From the NCBI RefSeq assembly GCF_043235035.1, contig NZ_JAZAQF010000078.1:186001-250000 (forward strand): a stretch of DNA of 64,000 nucleotides, in the 5' to 3' direction. The DNA is from CACIAM-69d sp001698445 (GTDB lineage Bacteria; Cyanobacteriota; Cyanobacteriia; CACIAM-69d). The translations under genes were made by a program, and so were the position numbers. The notes beneath the pieces are model-generated. The model was not told the origin of the DNA. It saw only the letters and a program-made list of their open reading frames with translations, and did not search any database. Positions 35,877 to 45,212 of the stretch are shown one piece after another (the stretch's first letter is position 1; each line of letters starts with the position of its first letter).

Positions 35877-37302
35877 CGGGGTCGGTGGGTTTGGAATCAA
35901 GGCCGCCCAGGCCAATGCGCGATCGCCACTCGTCTCGCAGTTGGTGCAGGACGGTTCCCGGCTCCACAAAATCCAGCAAGTCTTTAGCGAGGGTGTCGGG
36001 GCCGTCATCTCCCCAAGTGCAGCCCGCTTCGAGGGAACTGCGGGTGGTTTTGGCGATCGCTAAGCTGCCAAAGGCCGCCGCCGCCGCCTGCACCAGGGCC
36101 GCCCCCAGGTAGCCACTGAAGCCGTCGCTGCCCGCTTGGAGCGATCGCCCGTCATTCCCGCCCAAAAAACCGCCCCCCACTTCTCCAAGCAGCATGGCTC
36201 CCAAGCTGACCAAGCCCGTTTTCCAAAACGACTGCCAAGCCGATCGCACCAGGGGCAAACCATAGAGCCGCGACAGCGATCGCACCAAAAACCAATCCAC
36301 CAACACCGCCGCGATCGCATCCAACAGCACAAAGGGACTGAGGGCCACGATTACGGCCTTTACTTGAATGAACCGCCAGGTTTGGGCTTCCGCATCGTCG
36401 CGTAGGTGGGTGAGGGTTTTTTGGGCGATGGTTTGCTGGGCAGTGCGAGCCTGCATCAGAGCATTCAGGGCCAACAGAGCTTCCCCTTCCCGATCGATGG
36501 TGGCCAAAATGGCCGATCGCAAGGCCTCAATCTCCGGTGGGGGCGACTCCCAACCATAGGTCACCCGGCCATCGGGCCATTCTTCCCGCACTTGAATCGG
36601 GGCCGGTTCCGCCGCCGCCAGCACAATTTCATCCACGGGCAAGAACGGATCCCAGCGACGTTCAGCAGGATTGTTGGGCGGGTGGGTGGGTGGGGGCTGG
36701 TCAGTCGCTTCCAACTGCATGAGCGATCGCAGCCGCTCCACAATCGCCGGCCGCTCCGTTTCGGGAAACAAATCAATTTTGTTGAAGACCAAAATCAGGG
36801 GCTTATGGGCCTGGCGCAAGGTTCGCAAGGCCGCATATTCCACCTGGGTTAAGTCGCCAGCGGTGATGAATAGGATCAAGTCCGATCGCTCGGCCACTTC
36901 CCGCGAAAGTTCGGCGCGGCTTTCTCCGTCAATTTCATCCAGCCCCGGTGTGTCAATGAATTCCACCTCGATCGGGCGATCACGCCCGGGAGGATGCCAC
37001 CGCACCGATCGGGGCAAGCGCGTCAGGCCATTCAGGGGCCCCGTTTCCAGCAGGTGTTCCCCCAACAGGGCATTCAAAACGGCGGATTTGCCCCGGCTAA
37101 CCAAGCCAAAGGCCGCAATCCGCACCACGAATCGATCGAGCTTGTCGAGGGCCCCCGCCAACCGATCCAAATCCGGTTGAATCAGGGCATTCCACCGTTG
37201 TGAATCGCGAGTACCCAACTGCTCGATCGCCCGTCGCAGGCTCGATCGGACGCGCTCAAATTGTTCCGACTGGGGCGCGTTCAAGGCTGTGAACTCATCC
37301 AA
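35815..37302 (-). CDS. Dynamin/Era-like GTPase with DUF697 domain
   Basis: 495 residues from TTG 37302; no in-frame ATG lies nearby. Motifs are all present: G1 GLVSRGKS (66-73), G3 DTPG (117-120) and G4 NKID (174-177). A linker (about 190-290) follows, then a hydrophobic C-terminal domain of the DUF697/Era-like type (AVIVALSPFVLLDAIAAVLVD and GFLGG repeats). It is therefore a competent GTPase that probably sits on the plasma membrane. Similar proteins are widespread in cyanobacteria without assigned function. It is a paralogue-type of the LPN-repeat GTPase at 8605-10287, which has lost its G4 motif. Its 3' end overlaps the preceding convergent gene by 62 bases. Confidence 0.88.
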   Translation of the reverse strand: MDEFTALNAPQSEQFERVRSSLRRAIEQLGTRDSQRWNALIQPDLDRLAGALDKLDRFVVRIAAFGLVSRGKSAVLNALLGEHLLETGPLNGLTRLPRSVRWHPPGRDRPIEVEFIDTPGLDEIDGESRAELSREVAERSDLILFITAGDLTQVEYAALRTLRQAHKPLILVFNKIDLFPETERPAIVERLRSLMQLEATDQPPPTHPPNNPAERRWDPFLPVDEIVLAAAEPAPIQVREEWPDGRVTYGWESPPPEIEALRSAILATIDREGEALLALNALMQARTAQQTIAQKTLTHLRDDAEAQTWRFIQVKAVIVALSPFVLLDAIAAVLVDWFLVRSLSRLYGLPLVRSAWQSFWKTGLVSLGAMLLGEVGGGFLGGNDGRSLQAGSDGFSGYLGAALVQAAAAAFGSLAIAKTTRSSLEAGCTWGDDGPDTLAKDLLDFVEPGTVLHQLRDEWRSRIGLGGLDSKPTDPAKTVAIVPAPKIPPADKSDK

Positions 37303-37519
37303 ATCAAACTAGTCGCCCCCATTGTAGAAGCGAGGCGATCGTCTCGTTGCATTGGCTCCCGAAAATCCAGCTAGCAGGCGCAGATCGGGTCATTCCTGCC
37401 ATCAGCACCACGGCCATAGGGCAACTCCTTAGGGAATCGGAGTTTAAGGAATTTAAGGAATCGGAGTTTTTAGAAAATCATGCGCTTTGAACGATTCAGC
37501 GGCGGATTCGCTAACACAA

Positions 37520-38506
37520 CTAATTCAACTGAGAAACGAACGGGAGCAATAGGGTCGTGAAGTAATACACCAGGGGAGCCGTGAAAATGTAGCTGTCGGC
37601 GCGATCGAGAATGCCGCCATGGCCCGGAATCAAATTCCCGGAATCTTTGACCCCCGCATCTCGCTTCATCAGGGACTCAATCAAATCTCCCAGCAGACTG
37701 GAAACACCCACCAGCAGCCCCAACAAAGGCCCCGTGATGAACCACAGGGGCCAATGGCAATAGGCCGCGCCCAGAGTTCCCACCAGTGCGCTGCCCAACG
37801 TGCCGGCCAAAGAGCCTTCTACGGTTTTCTTGGGGCTGATGTCCGAGAGGCGGGTTTTGCCCACCCATTTGCCCATGATGTAGGCCCCAATATCGGCCGC
37901 CCAAATGCAGCAAAAGGCCAAAATCGTCACCATCAGAGCCTCGGGCCAGGCAGCCGGGTTCCAAGATTCGGGCCAGAACCCATTCAGCGGCAACCGGGCC
38001 ACGGCTCCATCGTCCAAGGCCAGCCCCGCCCCGACCCGCAGCCGCACCCAATAGCTGGGCAAATAGCCACAGTAAAACAGGCCCATCACCGAGCTGGACA
38101 GATCGGCGATCGAGGCCATCTTGGGCATAAACAGCAAATAGAAACAAACCAGGGTGCTGGCGATCGGGACGATCGCATCGGCCACGGACGGCATCCAAGC
38201 CGAGGCCGCCACAATCGCTAAACAGGCAATGGTGACGGTTTTCACGGCGGGGACGGCCCCTTTGGCCTGCACCAGGGCGAAATATTCACCCAAGCCCAGA
38301 TAGACCAACAGGCCAAACCCCGCCGTGAAATACCAGCCGCCCAACACCAGCATGGTGAGGGCGATCGAGATTCCCACCACGGCACTGAAAATTCGCCGCC
38401 AGGGCCACCCTGCTAATCGATCGCCCCAACTGCGGCCGGCATTGCCCTGGGCCGCCTTTGGCAAAGCAGACTTGATCGCAGCGGAACTTGATTCACTCAA
38501 AGACAT
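37520..38506 (-). CDS. cdsA: Phosphatidate cytidylyltransferase
   Basis: About 328 residues from ATG 38506; the upstream extension of 11 residues is unlikely. A polytopic membrane protein with about 8 helices. The CDP-diacylglycerol synthase signature is complete: ESLMKRDAGVKDSG and IPGHGGILDRADS, with metal-binding Asp residues. It makes CDP-diacylglycerol from phosphatidate and CTP, the entry to phosphatidylglycerol and thus to thylakoid lipid. It lies about 200 bases downstream of nadK on the same strand. Confidence 0.96.
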   Translation of the reverse strand: MSLSESSSAAIKSALPKAAQGNAGRSWGDRLAGWPWRRIFSAVVGISIALTMLVLGGWYFTAGFGLLVYLGLGEYFALVQAKGAVPAVKTVTIACLAIVAASAWMPSVADAIVPIASTLVCFYLLFMPKMASIADLSSSVMGLFYCGYLPSYWVRLRVGAGLALDDGAVARLPLNGFWPESWNPAAWPEALMVTILAFCCIWAADIGAYIMGKWVGKTRLSDISPKKTVEGSLAGTLGSALVGTLGAAYCHWPLWFITGPLLGLLVGVSSLLGDLIESLMKRDAGVKDSGNLIPGHGGILDRADSYIFTAPLVYYFTTLLLPFVSQLN

Positions 38507-38704
38507 GGGACGCAACCAGCACGAGGACAGCAAGGGCAAGCGCAGCGACCAAGAACTGCGACACAGGGTTAAGGAAACGGGGAACCGAGGTTAAGTTGGC
38601 CTTAATTAAGGATAAGGCAGTGCGCCTCGGTGTTGTGTGCCGTAGCCCACTAGGGTGATCGCCCTAAAGCCCTCCCTATTCCAGGTTTAGGCTGGGTGCT
38701 GGGC

Positions 38705-39652
38705 TTAATTGCGGCTGGCATGGCCATAGTCAATGCGGGCCCCGGCCCAAAGCAATTTCTCGCGTAGGGTGCGGTAGTAGGAATAGTTTTCCCGCAAGAT
38801 CACAAACTTGGCCACGCAATCCGCCATTCGCACATCAACCCGCTGACCGGGCCAAAGGGAAGCCCCAAAAACCCCGTCCATCCAAACTTTGGTGGCCAGC
38901 TCGTAATCCCCCAAGGGCCAAATGCTGACCACACAGCGGGGGGGCAACACGATCGGGCGGCTAGACAAACTGAGGGGGCAAATGGGGGTAACAGTGATGG
39001 CATCCAGGCCAGAATGGAGAATGGGCCCGTTGGCGGAAACGGTATAGCAGGTGGAACCGGTGGGGGTGGCCACAATTAGCCCGTCGCCGTGGTAGCGATC
39101 GACGATTTCGCCATCGATTTCCACTTCCAGCATGGTGGTCATCAGGCGATCGTTGGAAATGGGCTTCACGCAAATTTCGTTCAGGGCCAGGAAAGTTTCC
39201 CCCACCGGTTCCGTACCCTTGTAGCTGCCATCTTCCAAAGCGGCGAGGGTTTTTCCTTCAAAGACCTGCCCTTGCAACATCATCCGTTGTTGAACGGCAA
39301 AGCGATCGCTCTGGAGCCGTTCCCACACCGCTTGGGAGTTTTCAAACAGCTCAAAGGGTTCCGTTAAAAACCCCAAGTGCCCTCCCACGTTCACGGCCAA
39401 AATGGGCACTTGCTCCGGGGCCAGGTGCCGGGCAGCGGCCAACACCGTGCCATCCCCCCCCAAGACAATCGCCAGATCGATCGGCTGGGTGACCGAGGCC
39501 AAAAACACCGGGTAGGGATTGTCCTTGGGGCCGCTGGGTCCCACGAGCGATCGCGTGCCTAGGGCATCCAGTTCTCGAGAGCAACGTTCTGCCCAGCCTT
39601 GGCTGCGAGAGTCTCCGGCTTTATAGATGATGATGACTTGTTTCAGATTCAT
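38705..39652 (-). CDS. nadK: NAD kinase
   Basis: A 315-residue cytoplasmic enzyme phosphorylating NAD to NADP. The ATP/NAD site motif GGDGTVLAAARHL, followed by NVGGHLGFLTEP and YHGDGLIVATPTGSTCYTVSANGP, is intact. Length and start (ATG 39652) are normal for the longer cyanobacterial NadK group. Cyanobacteria usually have two NadK forms; only one is seen here. Confidence 0.96.
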   Translation of the reverse strand: MNLKQVIIIYKAGDSRSQGWAERCSRELDALGTRSLVGPSGPKDNPYPVFLASVTQPIDLAIVLGGDGTVLAAARHLAPEQVPILAVNVGGHLGFLTEPFELFENSQAVWERLQSDRFAVQQRMMLQGQVFEGKTLAALEDGSYKGTEPVGETFLALNEICVKPISNDRLMTTMLEVEIDGEIVDRYHGDGLIVATPTGSTCYTVSANGPILHSGLDAITVTPICPLSLSSRPIVLPPRCVVSIWPLGDYELATKVWMDGVFGASLWPGQRVDVRMADCVAKFVILRENYSYYRTLREKLLWAGARIDYGHASRN

Positions 39653-39972
39653 GGCAAAGGGGGAATGATTCGGTGCAGGTCAGGGCGATCGGCCAAGAGA
39701 ACGCAGAACAAGACGAGAACTTGGCCCTTGCACCATGTCTCTCTTGCACCATTTCTTTTTGTAGCGTTTCTGGCCAATGCAGAATGCTCGAATCGCACCA
39801 CCATGCCACCGCAATTCAACCGTTGCGATCGGTCCTCATGATTTGGCTGCTTGATAGTTTGGGATTCGCTGATCTAGCTGGCTTGCCGATCTAGTTTGGC
39901 CGATCTAGTTTGGTTGGCCGATCCAGTGGGTTTGCTGACTCGGCGGCTGGATGCAACCATTCCCGAGCGGGA
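39653..39972. other. Intergenic region with small repeats
   Basis: About 320 bases between the nadK start and the amylase stop (both minus). Near 39880-39920 there are three variants of GCCGATCTAGTTTGGC-like 16-mers. No gene or strong hairpin is supported; it holds the nadK promoter. Confidence 0.45.
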
Positions 39973-41451
39973 TTAAGCCTGCTGAATCCACACCGACACC
40001 GATCCCCCGGCACAGCGGAACTCACCCCAGCCCCACTCGTTGGTGTAAACCAGCTCCTTCACATGATCCGTTAGGTCATAGAACGTGGCGTTTGATCGCC
40101 CCGTTTCCATCCAAAGGCTGCTGGGGCCACCGTTGCTCAACACCACCGCCATGCTCAGGGGATGAGTAGCATCGCCTAACCGAGTCCAGCCGATCGTGTT
40201 GCTGCCAGAGAAGTAGTCATACTGCGGCCCCCAACCAAAGCGCCGACGGGCATAAAGAAACTTATCCAACAGCCAATTGTGTTTGGACAGCGAAACGGTG
40301 TGTTGATGGCCATCCCGTCCCCGATCGGTATATTCCGTGCCGTAATAGTCCCCGTAGAACACACAGGGATAGCCCTCCCGCCGCAGCAAAATGATCGCGT
40401 AGGCAAGGGGTTTAAACCAAGCCTCCACAGGCGATTCCAGGGCTTGCAGAGGTTGGCTGTTGTGGTTGTCCACAAAGGTGACGGCCAAAGTGGGCTGCTG
40501 TTGCATCAGGGTGCGATCGAGAATGGTGCGCAGGTCATAGGCACTGCCCGATCGACTGGCTTGGTGGAAGTTGTAGTGCAACGGCACATCAAACAGCGAC
40601 ATCCGCCCCTCCGTGGCAGCCAAATACCGATGCAGGGCCTCCACGTCGTTTTCCCAATATTCCCCCACCGCAAACAGCTTCCGATGGGGACAGTGATGGC
40701 GCACCGCATCGAGCCACTCATTGAAAAAGCTCGATCGAATGTACTTCACCGCATCCAGCCGAAAGCCATCCGTGCCCAGGGTGTCTTGGATCCATTTGCC
40801 CCAATGCACTAGTTCTTGGCGCACTTCCGGGTGATTCGTATCCAAATCGCAAGCCATCAAAAAGTCATAGTGGCTATAGCGATGGCTCACTTCCGACTCG
40901 AAAATTTTGGGACTGAGGCGATAAACGGCGTGATCGTCCGGATCGTCGGCATTGTGGTTCACCGAATCAAAACAGCGGGCATCCCACTTCATGGCCGAGT
41001 AGCGATCGCCCCGACCGAGAAAGGTGAACTTCGACCAAATGCTAATTTCCCGGGCTTCCCCCAGTTCCCAATTGCGGTTATCACTGGCAACGGGCGTGGC
41101 CCACACCGTTTCCGTGGCATCGCCCCCATTTTTGTGATTAAACGCCGTGTCCAAATAAACCTGCAAACCCGCTGCCCGCGAGGCTTTCACGGCCGCGATC
41201 AGCTCTTCCTTTGTGCCATATTTGGTGCGAATGGTGCCTTTTTGGTCAAACTCGCCTAAATCAAACAGGTCATAGGTGCCGTAGCCCACATCAGAGCTGC
41301 TGGTGCCCTTATAAACCGGCGGTAACCAAAGGGCCGTGATGCCTTTTGCGGCCAACTCCCGAGCTTGATCCTGCACCTGACCCCAAAGGGAGCCATCGGC
41401 GGGGCAGTACCACTCGAAGTACTGCATGATGACACCGTTTGTTTCTACCAT
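39973..41451 (-). CDS. Alpha-amylase-like glycoside hydrolase (GH13_5), third catalytic Asp replaced
   Basis: A 492-residue cytoplasmic protein (no signal peptide) of the Bacillus-type alpha-amylase group. GH13 motifs are VYLDTAFNHK (I), GFRLDAVKYI (II, nucleophile D233), AVGEYWEND (III, acid/base E264) and FVDNHNSQP (IV). In motif IV the usual FVDNHD has Asn (N331) in place of the transition-state Asp; the codon is AAC at 40459-40461. Positions fit the D231/E261/D328 triad of Bacillus licheniformis amylase with a constant offset. Otherwise the sequence is conserved and the start is normal. It would hydrolyse glycogen or malto-oligosaccharides if active. The expected activity is strongly reduced, and an error or adaptive loss should be considered. 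Confidence 0.88.
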   Translation of the reverse strand: MVETNGVIMQYFEWYCPADGSLWGQVQDQARELAAKGITALWLPPVYKGTSSSDVGYGTYDLFDLGEFDQKGTIRTKYGTKEELIAAVKASRAAGLQVYLDTAFNHKNGGDATETVWATPVASDNRNWELGEAREISIWSKFTFLGRGDRYSAMKWDARCFDSVNHNADDPDDHAVYRLSPKIFESEVSHRYSHYDFLMACDLDTNHPEVRQELVHWGKWIQDTLGTDGFRLDAVKYIRSSFFNEWLDAVRHHCPHRKLFAVGEYWENDVEALHRYLAATEGRMSLFDVPLHYNFHQASRSGSAYDLRTILDRTLMQQQPTLAVTFVDNHNSQPLQALESPVEAWFKPLAYAIILLRREGYPCVFYGDYYGTEYTDRGRDGHQHTVSLSKHNWLLDKFLYARRRFGWGPQYDYFSGSNTIGWTRLGDATHPLSMAVVLSNGGPSSLWMETGRSNATFYDLTDHVKELVYTNEWGWGEFRCAGGSVSVWIQQA

Positions 41452-41644
41452 GACCGTTTTCTCCGCTTCCTGGGCTGGCCCTTATCCATGACTGTAGGCC
41501 GATCGCCCAGAACTCAGCCCGGTAGTTTGCACAAACTTAAACTCTTTCAGAAAGGGGGCCAATGAACGGATTGGTCGCGATGGCTTTGAGGGGGATGTTG
41601 GTGGGTTGGGTGTCAGCAAGCGGTCACGAGAAGGCGGCAGTGGC

Positions 41645-44131
41645 CTAGCTCACGGCAGCCACAGCCTGGGAAAGGGCCGGACTGGGAATGTCTTGATGAA
41701 TCGGGATTTCGATATGAAATGCTGTGCCACGCCCCACCTGCGAATCAAACCAGAGCCGCCCTCGATGGGTTTGATGAATGACTTGGTGACTGATTGAAAG
41801 CCCCAAACCTGTGCCCTTGCCCACGGGTTTTGAAGTCACAAAAGAATTGAAGACCTGCCCCTGCAAATGTTCAGGAATGCCACTACCATTATCGGCGATC
41901 GTGATCCGAATCAGCCGTCCTTCACAGAGGCGTGTTTGAATCCGAATAATGCCAGGATTTTCCCGAATTTCATCAAAAGTCCAACCGGATTGGGATTCTT
42001 CGATCGCGTCGATCGCATTGCTCAAAAGGTTCATGAACACCTGATTCAGGGGCCCTAAACAACATTCCACCAAGGGCAAATCCGCATATTCTCGCAACAC
42101 CTGAATTTCCGGCCGTTCACTGGAAGCCTTAATGCGATGGTTCAAGATAATTAAGGTGCTGTCGAGTCCTTCATGGATATTGGTCACCTGAAAATCGTTG
42201 TCATTGGCTCGCGAGAAGGATCGGAGCGATCGCACAATATCCCGCACGCGCTCGGATCCCAATCGCATTGATCGCACCATTTGGGTCAAATCATCCAACA
42301 GAAAATCAGGATCAACTTCCTCCAACACCTCTTGTAACTCGTCCGGTACTTCGGGAAAGTAATGTTGATAGCTGCGAATGATGCGGCCCAAATCCTGAAC
42401 ATAGTGGCCCAGGTGTTCCACATTGCCGGAGATAAAGCTAATGGGATTATTAATTTCGTGGGCTACCCCTGCCAACATTTGCCCAACCGCCGCCATTTTT
42501 TCGCTTTGAATCACCTGAAGTTGGGTATCTTTCAGTTGATTCAGGGTATTTTGCAAAGAGCTAAGCGAGGTTTCCAATTGCCGATACATGGCTTGGAAAG
42601 CATCTTGCAAAAGATCAATTTCATCGAGTCCCAGGGTGGGATCAATCGCAGTGGCAGACTTGGTTGCTAAGGCTGCGGAAGGGTCGATCGCCCCCACCGC
42701 GCCCGCTCCTGCGCCGGGAAAGGGCGGCGCGGCGCTGGCCAAGGTAGCCATAGGGGCGATCGATTCGGGCGATCGCGCCGACTCTGGCCCTTTGGGGTTG
42801 CTGGGGATTCCCCCTGCCGGGGGCGATGTTTCCTCTTCATTGGTAATTCCGCTAGCAAGCAGCGCCATTTGGCTGCTGTGAACCAGTTCCCGGCAGCCAT
42901 CAATCATGGGCTTCAAGCGCTGATTCAACCGGTGCACAAAAAACCAAATGCTGCCCAACAGCACCAAACTGGCCACCAAGCTGGTTCCCAAGGCCGTTTG
43001 GAAAATGGGGGTAAACAGTCGGCGGCGCGGCACCACCGCCACCATCATCCAGTCTGTTCCCGCGATCGGGCGATAGGCCAAAAACTCAGCGGGAGTTGTC
43101 CGAAAACCCAACCGAGATTGGCGAATTTTGGGCCAAATTCGTTCCAGGGAGGGAATTTTCTGGTAGCTCGATAGGCCCGTGGCCCGCTGCGGATCCGGTG
43201 GATAGGCCAGCAGTTCCCCCTCATAGCTCAGCAGCACGAAATAGCCGTCCTGCCCCAACACCGGCCGCGCCAAACGTTCACTAAGGTTGGTGATGTCAAT
43301 ATCCGCCACCGTGGATCCCACCTTGTGGCGATCGCGACTGCGCACCGGACTCAGCAGCGTCACCAGCACCTGTTGATTCCAGCGGTAGGGCTTGAGCCAC
43401 CTTGGCTCCGCCGCACTTGCCTCCTTAGGGGACACCAGGCGGGCTTCCGAAGGGGTGAGTCGCTCCGTCAGGGACTCGGTGCGATCGAGCTGGGCCAAGC
43501 GATCGGGGGTTGAAGGCGTGGCCGTGGGCGATGGAGTAGAAGGGGGAATACCATCGCGGATCAACACATAGGGCGGAGCCAGCCGCTTATGGATCATGCT
43601 TGGCTCCGAAAAAGCGGTTTTCGGTTCCGACACCGTGGATCGGGGGCCAGCGGGCGTGGGCCGCGATCGCCCTAATTCCGAAGCCCGGTTTACCAACCGC
43701 TGCGGCACGATCGAATAATACGGATCGAACTGCTCCCGGCCCTTCAGCAGGGCAAACGGTTCCTGTTGCAACCCCAAACCCGCCACCAGAGGCGGCCGGT
43801 TTTTCAAAAATTCCAAAATAATCTGTTCACAACTTTGGGCGATCGCCGCCTCATCCTGGCCCAGTCGGCTGACCTCATAGACAGCAACCCCGAACCCATC
43901 CGCAAATTCTTCCACCTGCTTCAGATCGCTTTCGAGGCCTTGCACCTCAATCCTCAGGGTTTTTTGAATCTCATCAACCGTCTGATCCTTCAGCAGGTTG
44001 TAAGTAATCCCGGTCATGATGCCCAGCGTTGACAAAATGCCCAGCATCGTCCACAAGAGCATCTGAGCACCAATGGAAGAAAGCCTCGTGGCCTTCAGAA
44101 TCAGTAGCAGTTCAAAGACGCGATGTCTCAT
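41645..44131 (-). CDS. Cache-type sensor histidine kinase
   Basis: 828 residues. TM1 at about 22-45, a periplasmic Cache-like sensor (about 50-370) with a low-complexity insert near 155-245, TM2 at about 378-400, an Ala/Pro-rich spacer (425-505), a coiled coil, then the kinase core. The phosphorylated H-box is GVAHEINNPISF (H558) and the ATP-binding domain has DNGSGIPEHLQGQVF and GKGTGLGLSIS. It belongs to the orphan HK4-type group common in cyanobacteria. It likely senses a small extracellular ligand. No response regulator is adjacent; the nearest (45213-45935, minus strand) lies about 1.1 kb upstream behind a gene-free region and repeated elements. Confidence 0.92.
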   Translation of the reverse strand: MRHRVFELLLILKATRLSSIGAQMLLWTMLGILSTLGIMTGITYNLLKDQTVDEIQKTLRIEVQGLESDLKQVEEFADGFGVAVYEVSRLGQDEAAIAQSCEQIILEFLKNRPPLVAGLGLQQEPFALLKGREQFDPYYSIVPQRLVNRASELGRSRPTPAGPRSTVSEPKTAFSEPSMIHKRLAPPYVLIRDGIPPSTPSPTATPSTPDRLAQLDRTESLTERLTPSEARLVSPKEASAAEPRWLKPYRWNQQVLVTLLSPVRSRDRHKVGSTVADIDITNLSERLARPVLGQDGYFVLLSYEGELLAYPPDPQRATGLSSYQKIPSLERIWPKIRQSRLGFRTTPAEFLAYRPIAGTDWMMVAVVPRRRLFTPIFQTALGTSLVASLVLLGSIWFFVHRLNQRLKPMIDGCRELVHSSQMALLASGITNEEETSPPAGGIPSNPKGPESARSPESIAPMATLASAAPPFPGAGAGAVGAIDPSAALATKSATAIDPTLGLDEIDLLQDAFQAMYRQLETSLSSLQNTLNQLKDTQLQVIQSEKMAAVGQMLAGVAHEINNPISFISGNVEHLGHYVQDLGRIIRSYQHYFPEVPDELQEVLEEVDPDFLLDDLTQMVRSMRLGSERVRDIVRSLRSFSRANDNDFQVTNIHEGLDSTLIILNHRIKASSERPEIQVLREYADLPLVECCLGPLNQVFMNLLSNAIDAIEESQSGWTFDEIRENPGIIRIQTRLCEGRLIRITIADNGSGIPEHLQGQVFNSFVTSKPVGKGTGLGLSISHQVIHQTHRGRLWFDSQVGRGTAFHIEIPIHQDIPSPALSQAVAAVS

Positions 44132-44904
44132 GTGGTCAAGAGGGGGTGAAGACGCGATGCTGATTGGCCAATAGAATGACCATCACTGCAAAACTAGGTA
44201 ATCTCGGGGTGCGATGGCATGACAATGCCTCAGCTCTCTCGACAACTACACATTTCCTATATCTCAATCAAATTTTGCAGATTCGGGAAACTTCAGAACT
44301 TTCTGACCCATCTCATTTTAACGACCTCATCCTGATGACGGACTTTTGATGGAATTTCGGCTAGATCTAGTCTCCAAATGCATCTTTAGCGACAAAATGA
44401 GTCGTTGGCAACTGAAGGATAAACCCAATAATTTAGGTTTTTTTCGATTGCTGTTGTAAAGGATGATGCAATGACGATCAAAACAGGAATCGCCTAATAC
44501 TAATTTGTTAGGCTTTTCTGAAAATTGACTAAAACCAAAAAAGAATAATGAGAAATGACTGCAATCTTGAGCCATTCCTTCAATTAATCATTTTTGAAAT
44601 TAGTCATTTTTGAAATTATTGGTTCACTCTGAATTTACTCCTAAATTTACTCCTCATCAAACTTCTTCAAGATTGACAAATTTCTCTTGAGAATTGGTGC
44701 AATTGACTATTGCCTGAAAACTACCGAATTAGGGCATTAGCTAAACGGTCTGGAATGCACCCATGGGGAGTAGAAAGGACAATTTGATTTATCCAAAATT
44801 CCCCTTAGCTTAGGAGATCACCTGGCCTGATCTTGTATTCAAGGCTACCGTATTCCGATGATGATGCTCGGGATTCGCGCCCCAGGTTTCACAAGGCCTT
44901 GCGC

Positions 44905-44925
44905 GAAGGATGTCTGAAAAGCCAG
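44905..44925. mobile_element. MITE-like element, single end (copy D fragment)
   Basis: GAAGGATGTCTGAAAAGCC matches the left inverted end of the ~130-bp elements, but no central palindrome or right end follows in the next 130 bases. A solo end or degraded copy. Confidence 0.5.
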
Positions 44926-45058
44926 AGTTGACGGCGAGAAAACGGGCTACCTTCGCTGATGCAATGCTGATTCAACATTGACGATTGGGTTTTGAAGTCC
45001 CGATCGACCGCCCGATCGACCGCCCCAGCATTTCCCTCTAAATACCCTCGGTAATCCT

Positions 45059-45196
45059 TAGAGGATGGCTAAAAAGCCGAAACTGCCACCTTATGGGTTT
45101 GCATTGAGCGACGAAGACAAGAGGCTTAAGCCCCTTGCCCCTACGGCTACTAGCCTCTTTGCAAGTACCCCAAGTTACTGTTCAGACATCCTCTTA
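45059..45196. mobile_element. MITE-like element, copy C
   Basis: About 138 bases. The left end is TAGAGGATGGCTAAAAAG; the right end reads TAAGAGGATGTCTGAACAG on the opposite strand. The central palindrome CAAGAGGCTTAAGCCCCTTG (45118-45137) has one mismatch and sits about 58 bases from each end, as in the other copies. It lies 17 bases downstream of the response regulator stop codon. A short frame across it is not a gene. Confidence 0.65.
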
Positions 45197-45212
45197 GAAC
45201 ATCCTATTGAGC

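Larger units (their letters stand above)
44132..45212. other. Gene-free region with repeated elements
   Basis: About 1080 bases without a supported gene, between the sensor kinase start and the response regulator stop (both minus). Mostly AT-rich up to 44830. It contains a half-element end (about 44905-44925, GAAGGATGTCTGAAAAGCC) and a full MITE-like copy (45059-45196). Small frames here have no recognisable content. I see no structural RNA. Confidence 0.55.

Noticed and set aside
44132..45060. A structural RNA such as 6S or RNase P RNA
   Set aside because: I saw none of the conserved cores I would expect; AT-rich sequence without stable long-range pairing by eye. A covariance-model search would settle it.
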